From Stercorarius parasiticus (lineage: Eukaryota > Chordata > Aves > Charadriiformes > Stercorariidae), in NCBI GenBank assembly GCA_013396915.1, contig VWZL01002061.1, positions 48,568-112,567 of the forward strand: 64,000 bases of DNA, in the 5' to 3' direction. The notes beneath the pieces are model-generated. The model did no database searches. It saw only the letters and a program-made list of their open reading frames with translations, and was not told where the DNA came from. This document shows, piece after piece, positions 58,723 through 64,000 of the stretch (positions within the stretch are counted from its first letter, which is position 1; each line of letters opens with the position of its first letter). Position numbers and translations under genes: made by a program.

Positions 58723-61700
58723 CAGGAAAAACAAAAGGAAAAACATCCACAAAACTTCACAGGGTACACTTCCTTCTTTCTCAACGCAAAGTTCTATTTG
58801 ATGTTTATGCTCATTCGATAGAGTACATTTTTAAAAATCTTTCGGCACAAGATAAAAACTTTATGAAACTACAAGTAAGAGTTCTGCTGTGTATTTCAAA
58901 CAGGAGAGAGAATGTTTTGGGGTCTTTTTTTCAATTGTTAATTTGATGTGATTGACATTTTCAATATGTATATGAAATTTATATGTTTTTTACCTGCTTT
59001 TAGTTTGTTCTATATTTGTATTCTAATGTTAATATTCTCCAGATGCAATGACTTCACTTATTAGCACTGACTGCACTATCTGATATAGCAAAAATGTATA
59101 TATTACTCATTTAACTTCCTCAAGAGTAAACTCAGCAATGTCTGGGAACAACATAACCACTTGAAAAATAAGAAAACTTGAATTCATTTTAGTAGTTGAG
59201 CAAGACAGAGCTGGTTGTCAGGGACTTGATTCATCCCATGTAATGGAAGATAATTAATTGAGATGCTTAAATTGACAATAAGTGAAGTCTGAAAAAGTCC
59301 CTAGGCTGCTTTTGTAGTCAATGAAGGCAGTGAATTACCTTAAGAGAGCAATCAAATTCTTACATGGGCTAAATTATTCTTTTCTTTTTTTTCCCCCTTG
59401 ATTGAACAGTAAAGAAGCCCAGGGGGTCATTAACACAATTTAGGTTAGCTTAATCTAGCCTGAAAATTAATTTTATAAACAAGGTATATACCATACCTCA
59501 GTCAGATATATGCAGTAATATAAAATCAGTTTGGCTATGTGGATACTCTGCCTATACTAGCAAATTAAATAAGGCCAAGACCCATTCTCCAGACCTGAGG
59601 AAAGTGGCATAGCACTATTTGTACCCATTTTGCTAAACTTCCTTCTTCTCAGAAAGAAGACTTGTCTATGCCATCTATTGCGAGTGACCTCTAACTCTTG
59701 ATATCTGTGAAACAATGACCAGGAATTACCACGGAATAAGTGATGCCTGGAGAGACCAAATCTGTGGTACAGGTTATGCTTGGACACTCACATCTGATGA
59801 GTGGCTTGCTATTTTAGAAAGCAGTATATACATAGTGTCCAGGTCTGATTTCCTAAATGTTAATCTGGGACTACATATGATGCAAATTTTCTTAATGAAA
59901 GTCTGTGATTTCCAAACTTGAAATCTTTTTTCAACATTTTTCTTTGTAAAATCAAGTTCAGTTCATCCACTCAAAATGTAAGTATTTTTTGCATAGGGTG
60001 GACGATGAGGCCCTGAGACAGAGATATACAAACTGAAGTCAATGTATCTTTATTTCCCCTTTATCCACCACCCTAGCATGAACATTTAGAAATGCCCTTC
60101 TAGGAGAATGCATTAACAGCTATAATTTTGAAGGATATTAATTAGGATGTTCCCCTTGTAGTTTTTTTATTATAATGCGAGAATTTAATAGGCATGAGAG
60201 ATTTGAATAGGCAAACAATTATACAAGGATAATTTCATCAACATGTGCAGGGATATCTTTGGTACCCTTGAGGATTTTGTTTTGCAACTACAAGCAAGCC
60301 CTAATTACAGGTTTTATAAGTAAGAATGTTTCTAGTTGTTTCTTTCTGTACTGCAATTTTGGTGAAAAAATGTTGTTCTTTCAGCTATAACTCACTGTGT
60401 GTTGGAGTGGCTTCCTACATATTAATGAATTTAAATATCCCAATTTCCATTATTTATCATTATTTTCATTAAGCTATTATAAGAAAAAATAAATCATTTT
60501 CTGTCTTTACTATCGTAACTCAATAATACCCAAGAAAAAATTATGGTCTGAACAAGAACATAAAGTTTTGTAATAATTTATATGTACTTCAGTGCAGTGC
60601 TACTAGTAACTAATATCTACTCTTAATGAGTACTAGTCAGTTCTGATGTTATATTTCCCTTAACTTCCTTTTTTCTCTGTAAGCAGTATTCCAGGTTTCA
60701 ATTTTTTACACCTGTGCGCCTTTAAGAGTATAGAATTGCAGATCTACCTCCCCCCCCAAAAAAAGTTCTTTATTGTTTGTATCATGAATCCCTGTAGTTT
60801 AACCAGCAGTGACTGCAAAAAGTTAAATTTAGTTGAAAATCCTCAGACCTATCTTTAAAGCTCTTTGGCATCTATAATTCTGTTCTTCCTTCTTCCTCTT
60901 TTTACCTCTACCTCCTCCTGAGTTTTGTCCTGTGTCCCTCAATATGCTTTATTTTACTAATTAATCTACTCCTGCTTTCCTGACTTTTGCATAACACACA
61001 AGATACTGCCCTTCAAACTATTGTGAAGGAAGACTTTAAAGTTTCTAAATTTCTCATTAAATGGTTTTTCATAAAATTTGTACTGTTATGCTTCTAGTCA
61101 GAAGGAAAATATCAAAATTAGAAAAATGTTGTAGAGTAGAATTTGGTTTGTTAAGGAATTAAGTTCATTATCCAACTTTCTGATAGTGGTAGACCACAAT
61201 TAGGTACTAAGGAACTTTGAGTCCTTTGTTTGATATCCTGTAATCCCATGTTTTTACTATCCATTACCGCTATCCTAGTTAATGAACAATAAATTTACAC
61301 TGTAAATCTTGACGTCATAAGAGAAGATTTCATTATCTTGGTGTAGAAGCATTGCCTCCCTTGAGAGTTCTGGCAATCAGTTTAACCTGTCTTTGCAATA
61401 CAATTTTAGAGAACATTTTATGTCCTCATTTTATAAACAATAAAAATTTAGAGGGCAAAAGAAGGAAAACAGAAACTTCTTTTTGTGTGATAAAATTAAT
61501 TACTGTTAGTTGATGAATCATTATGAAGGTTAAAAAAATATTTATTGAATTGTCTCTTGTATGCAATGTTTCCTCGTATCTTGGCCAATTAATTCAGTAG
61601 ATTAGTTTACTTCAAAACAGGCATTACAGGATGAGGACAAGAGATAAGTTCTTAAAAGACCTCCCAGAAGTCCATTACAGCTGAAATGTTTCCTAGTATC

Positions 61701-62173
61701 ATGCAGCCTATGTGGTCAGAAAAGTGTACAGAAACTTACCTCTTTGAAGTAATCGATTTGTTCAAAGGACATTAGGATTTAAAAGAGAAAATACCAACAT
61801 CATCTTTTTCTAATGGTGTATGAGTGTTTGTGTGTGTGTCTGTACACGTGATGACTTTGATAACGGATTGTTAAAATTAATTTAAAATATTTTTTTAAGA
61901 CTCCTTCTTTTCTAGAATTAATAAAATAAACTAAGAAACATTACATCTCCCAAAGAGAAACACCTGTGAAAAAATTTGAATAATCCATTGAATTTAAACT
62001 TGTAGAATGCTTCTTAAGATTTGCAAGATAATATAGGTATCATAAGATTACAAATAATAATAAAGAAACAAACAAACATACAAACAAACATAAAGAACCC
62101 AGAAACCTAGTGCAGAGATGCAGTTTCTGTCTGTATTAGTATCTTAAACTGAAATGGAATGTGAAAAGGGTCT
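58723..62173. other. Unique AT-rich DNA, 3.4 kb, no gene seen
   Basis: No gene seen. It contains C9A7 near 60750-60765, a short GT-rich patch at 61823-61850 and an AAAC-rich stretch at 62053-62094 just ahead of the CR1. Confidence 0.55.
62053..62094 (+). repeat. AAAC/ACAT-rich low complexity
   Basis: Repeated AAAC and AAACAT units next to a CR1 piece. Confidence 0.75.
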
Positions 62174-63393
62174 TTGGCATGCATCCTGTCTGTCAGGAAC
62201 TGGGAGAATGGGGTATCGCCCACTGTAGGAGACGACCAGGTTCGAGACCACCTGAGGAACCTGAAGGCGCACAAGCCCTTGGAACCTGATGAGATTCATC
62301 TGCGGGTCCTAAGGGAACTGGTGTATGAATTTTCCAAGGCACTATCCATCATATTTGAGAAACTGTGGCAGTCTGGTGAAGTTCCCACTGACTGGAAAAG
62401 GGGAAACATAACCCCCATTTTCAAAAATCGAAAAAAGAAGACGCGGGGAACTACAAACCTGTCAGTCTCACCTCTGTGCCTGGCAAAATCATGGAGAAGA
62501 TCCTCCTGGAAACTCTGCTAAGGCACATGGAAAATAAGGAGGTCATTGGTGACAGCTAACATAGCTTCACTAGAGGCAAATCATGTCTGACAAGTTTGGT
62601 GGTCTTCTATGACAGTATTACAGTGTTGATGGATAAGGGGAGAGCAACAGACATTATCTACCCGGAGCTGTGCAAAGCATTATCTACCCGGAGTTGTGCA
62701 AAGCATTTGACACTGTCCCACACAACATCCTTGTCTGTAAATTGGAGAGACATGGATGTGATGGATGGACCACTCGGTGGATAAGAAACTGTCTGGATCG
62801 TTGCACTCAAAGAGTTACAGGCAGGGACTTTATGTCTGAGTGGTGAGCAGTGATGAGTGGCGTTCCTCAGGGGTCAGTACTGGGACCGGTATTATTGAAC
62901 ATCTTTGTTGGTGACATGGATGTTGGGCTTGAATGCACCCTCAGCAAGTTTGCTGACAATGCTAAACTGTGTGGAGCCATCACCAGGCTGTAGGAAGGGA
63001 AGCGTTGCTATCAAGAGGGACCTGGACAGCCTTGAGAGGTGGGCCTGTGTGACCCTCATGACGTTCAACCAGGCCAAGTATTAAGTCCTGCATGTGGGTC
63101 AGGACAATCCCAGGCACAAATACAGGCTGGGCGGAGAATGGCCTGAGAGCAACCCTGAGGAGAAGGGCTTGGGGGTGTTGGTGGATGAGAAGCTCAACAT
63201 GAGCCAGCAATGTGCACTCGCAGCCCAGAAAGCTAACCGTATCCTGGGCTGCATCAAAAAAAGCACGTCCAGCAGGTCAAGGAAGGTGTTTCTGCCCATC
63301 TACTTTGCTATTCTGAGACCCCATGTGGAGGACTATATCCAGCTCTGGAACTCCCAACATAAGAAGGACATGGACATTTCCCCGTTGGAGTGA
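62174..63393 (+). pseudogene. CR1 ORF2 reverse transcriptase, broken
   Basis: RT part of CR1 ORF2 (target-primed copying of the element RNA in the nucleus). The first open stretch (62174-62521) leaves frame after F-K-N-R-K-K-K, where the family continues N-Y-x-P-V-S-L. The next pieces lie in other frames. The catalytic F-A-D-D box reads F-A-D-N, losing one of the two metal-binding Asp residues. The 26-bp duplication at 62652-62703 disrupts the motif A region. The protein cannot be active. Confidence 0.85.
62652..62703 (+). repeat. 26-bp tandem duplication inside CR1 RT
   Basis: 'cattatctacccggagctgt' + 'gcaaag' at 62652-62677 is repeated at 62678-62703 with one c-to-t change. Because 26 is not a multiple of three it breaks the frame. 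Confidence 0.95.
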
Positions 63394-63497
63394 GTCCATA
63401 GGAGGGCTATGAAGTTGATCAGAGGGCTGGAGCATCTCTCCTACGATGACAGGCTGAGAGAGCTGGAGTTGTTGAGCCTGGAGAAGAGAAAGCTCTT

Positions 63498-64000
63498 AGT
63501 AGCCAATGGTTCCAGAAAAAAAATAAAATAGTTGTTCATTAGTGGCAGATACAGGTTCAGGGTGGGAGTAATTTAATTTAATTTTAGTAACTTAGAAGTT
63601 AAGTGTCTAGTATAAGCTAGGTGCCTGCCTTTGACTTGTTTCCTAAGCAACAGAGTGGGGTAAGACCCTCCAGACTGCAATTCATTACACCTATTTTAGA
63701 CTTGCAGGAGGTTCATCTCACCTCCCTGGAGATGCTGACAGGGTAGGTGTATGCATATAAGATAATCACCTGGTCCTCCCTTAATAATTTCCCATAATAG
63801 TGGAGAGAAATAAGCAGTTTTAGAGTGTGATTCACCTCATTATTCTTGATGCCTACATTTGGACAAGATGAATCATGACCTAGAAGTGCCTGTTTCTCTC
63901 CATTGACCATAAGAGGTAAGTAGATCAGACACAGACCCAAATGTTCATGCCTGCCTTTACACAGCTGAGGCCCAGCTCTAGCACAGAGTGGGATGGATCA
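63498..64000. other. Mixed-composition DNA, possibly an old unclassified repeat
   Basis: No gene seen. Wording such as 'gtgcctgcctttgac', 'gatgcctacatttgg' and 'cagctgaggcccagctctag' resembles old dispersed repeats of reptile and bird genomes, but I cannot name a family. Confidence 0.3.

Larger units (their letters stand above)
62174..63497 (+). mobile_element. CR1 LINE ORF2 body lacking both ends, 1.3 kb
   Basis: This piece covers the middle and C-terminal part of ORF2: the RT fingers ([12 protein letters not shown] at about residues 66-77 of the 62174 frame), the palm with F-A-D-N at about 62951-62962 where the family has F-A-D-D, and the thumb region (63094-63393, I-L-R-P-H-V-E). It stops at 'gagaagagaaagctct' (63497) without the 3'UTR or octamer tail. 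Loss of the 3' end is unusual for a LINE copy and implies a later deletion. It has many frameshifts, one caused by a 26-bp tandem duplication. Confidence 0.93.

Noticed and set aside
1..64000. Any bacterial-type operon, riboswitch, toxin-antitoxin or phage system
   Set aside because: Composition, repeat content (CR1, avian LTRs) and absence of dense long frames show vertebrate nuclear DNA.

Overview
This window looks like vertebrate, specifically avian, nuclear DNA. It is AT-rich and holds at least eleven CR1 LINE fragments. Several end in the CR1 3' signature (a 'ttccaacc' block followed by ATTCTATG-type octamers). There are also ERV solo LTRs of types familiar from bird genomes and one 81-bp run of N. 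I could not fix the order of bird; the LTR and CR1 types suggest a neoavian species. I found no intact protein-coding gene, rRNA, tRNA or CRISPR array. The window reads as a gene desert or a very large intron.

Layout. 1-1065: a broken ERV pol remnant on the minus strand (RNase H and the start of integrase), split by one CR1 insertion and cut off by another. 2903-3637: a minus-strand solo LTR with a 5-bp target-site duplication (TSD). 9185-9817: a second solo LTR, also with a near-perfect TSD. 10.5-18.0 kb: three CR1 remnants of different ages. 20.4-21.5 kb: a CR1 5' portion with a TATA-type promoter region and a decayed ORF1 (zinc finger plus esterase start), which is a rare piece for a LINE. 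25.0 and 26.6 kb: a pair of 67-bp direct repeats about 82% identical that I cannot assign. 30.3 kb: CR1. 31.3-32.3 kb: a CpG-bearing LTR-like element with a 6-bp TSD, CCAAT and TATA boxes, AATAAA and a large 3' hairpin. 34.1-34.9 kb: an unidentified GC-richer block with a cysteine-rich conceptual peptide split by a frameshift. 36.9-37.9 kb: CR1. 41.6 kb: LTR fragment. 44.1-44.7 kb: solo LTR with a TSD. 45.4-46.3 kb: a cluster of good minus-strand splice-like signals with a partly open frame. 47.0-47.9 and 50.8-51.5 kb: minus-strand CR1 copies, the first with a 179-codon open stretch of ORF2. 49379-49459: assembly gap. 62.2-63.5 kb: a CR1 ORF2 body lacking both ends.

Nothing here forms a working pathway. 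The content is a layered record of retroelement insertion in unique AT-rich DNA. The most useful leads are the possible exon cluster at 45.4-46.3 kb, the 67-bp repeat pair, the cysteine-rich block at 34 kb and the LTR-like element with a hairpin at 31.3-32.3 kb. None of them proves a new system. Family assignments are from recognition by eye and element boundaries are mostly good to about 10-20 bases.
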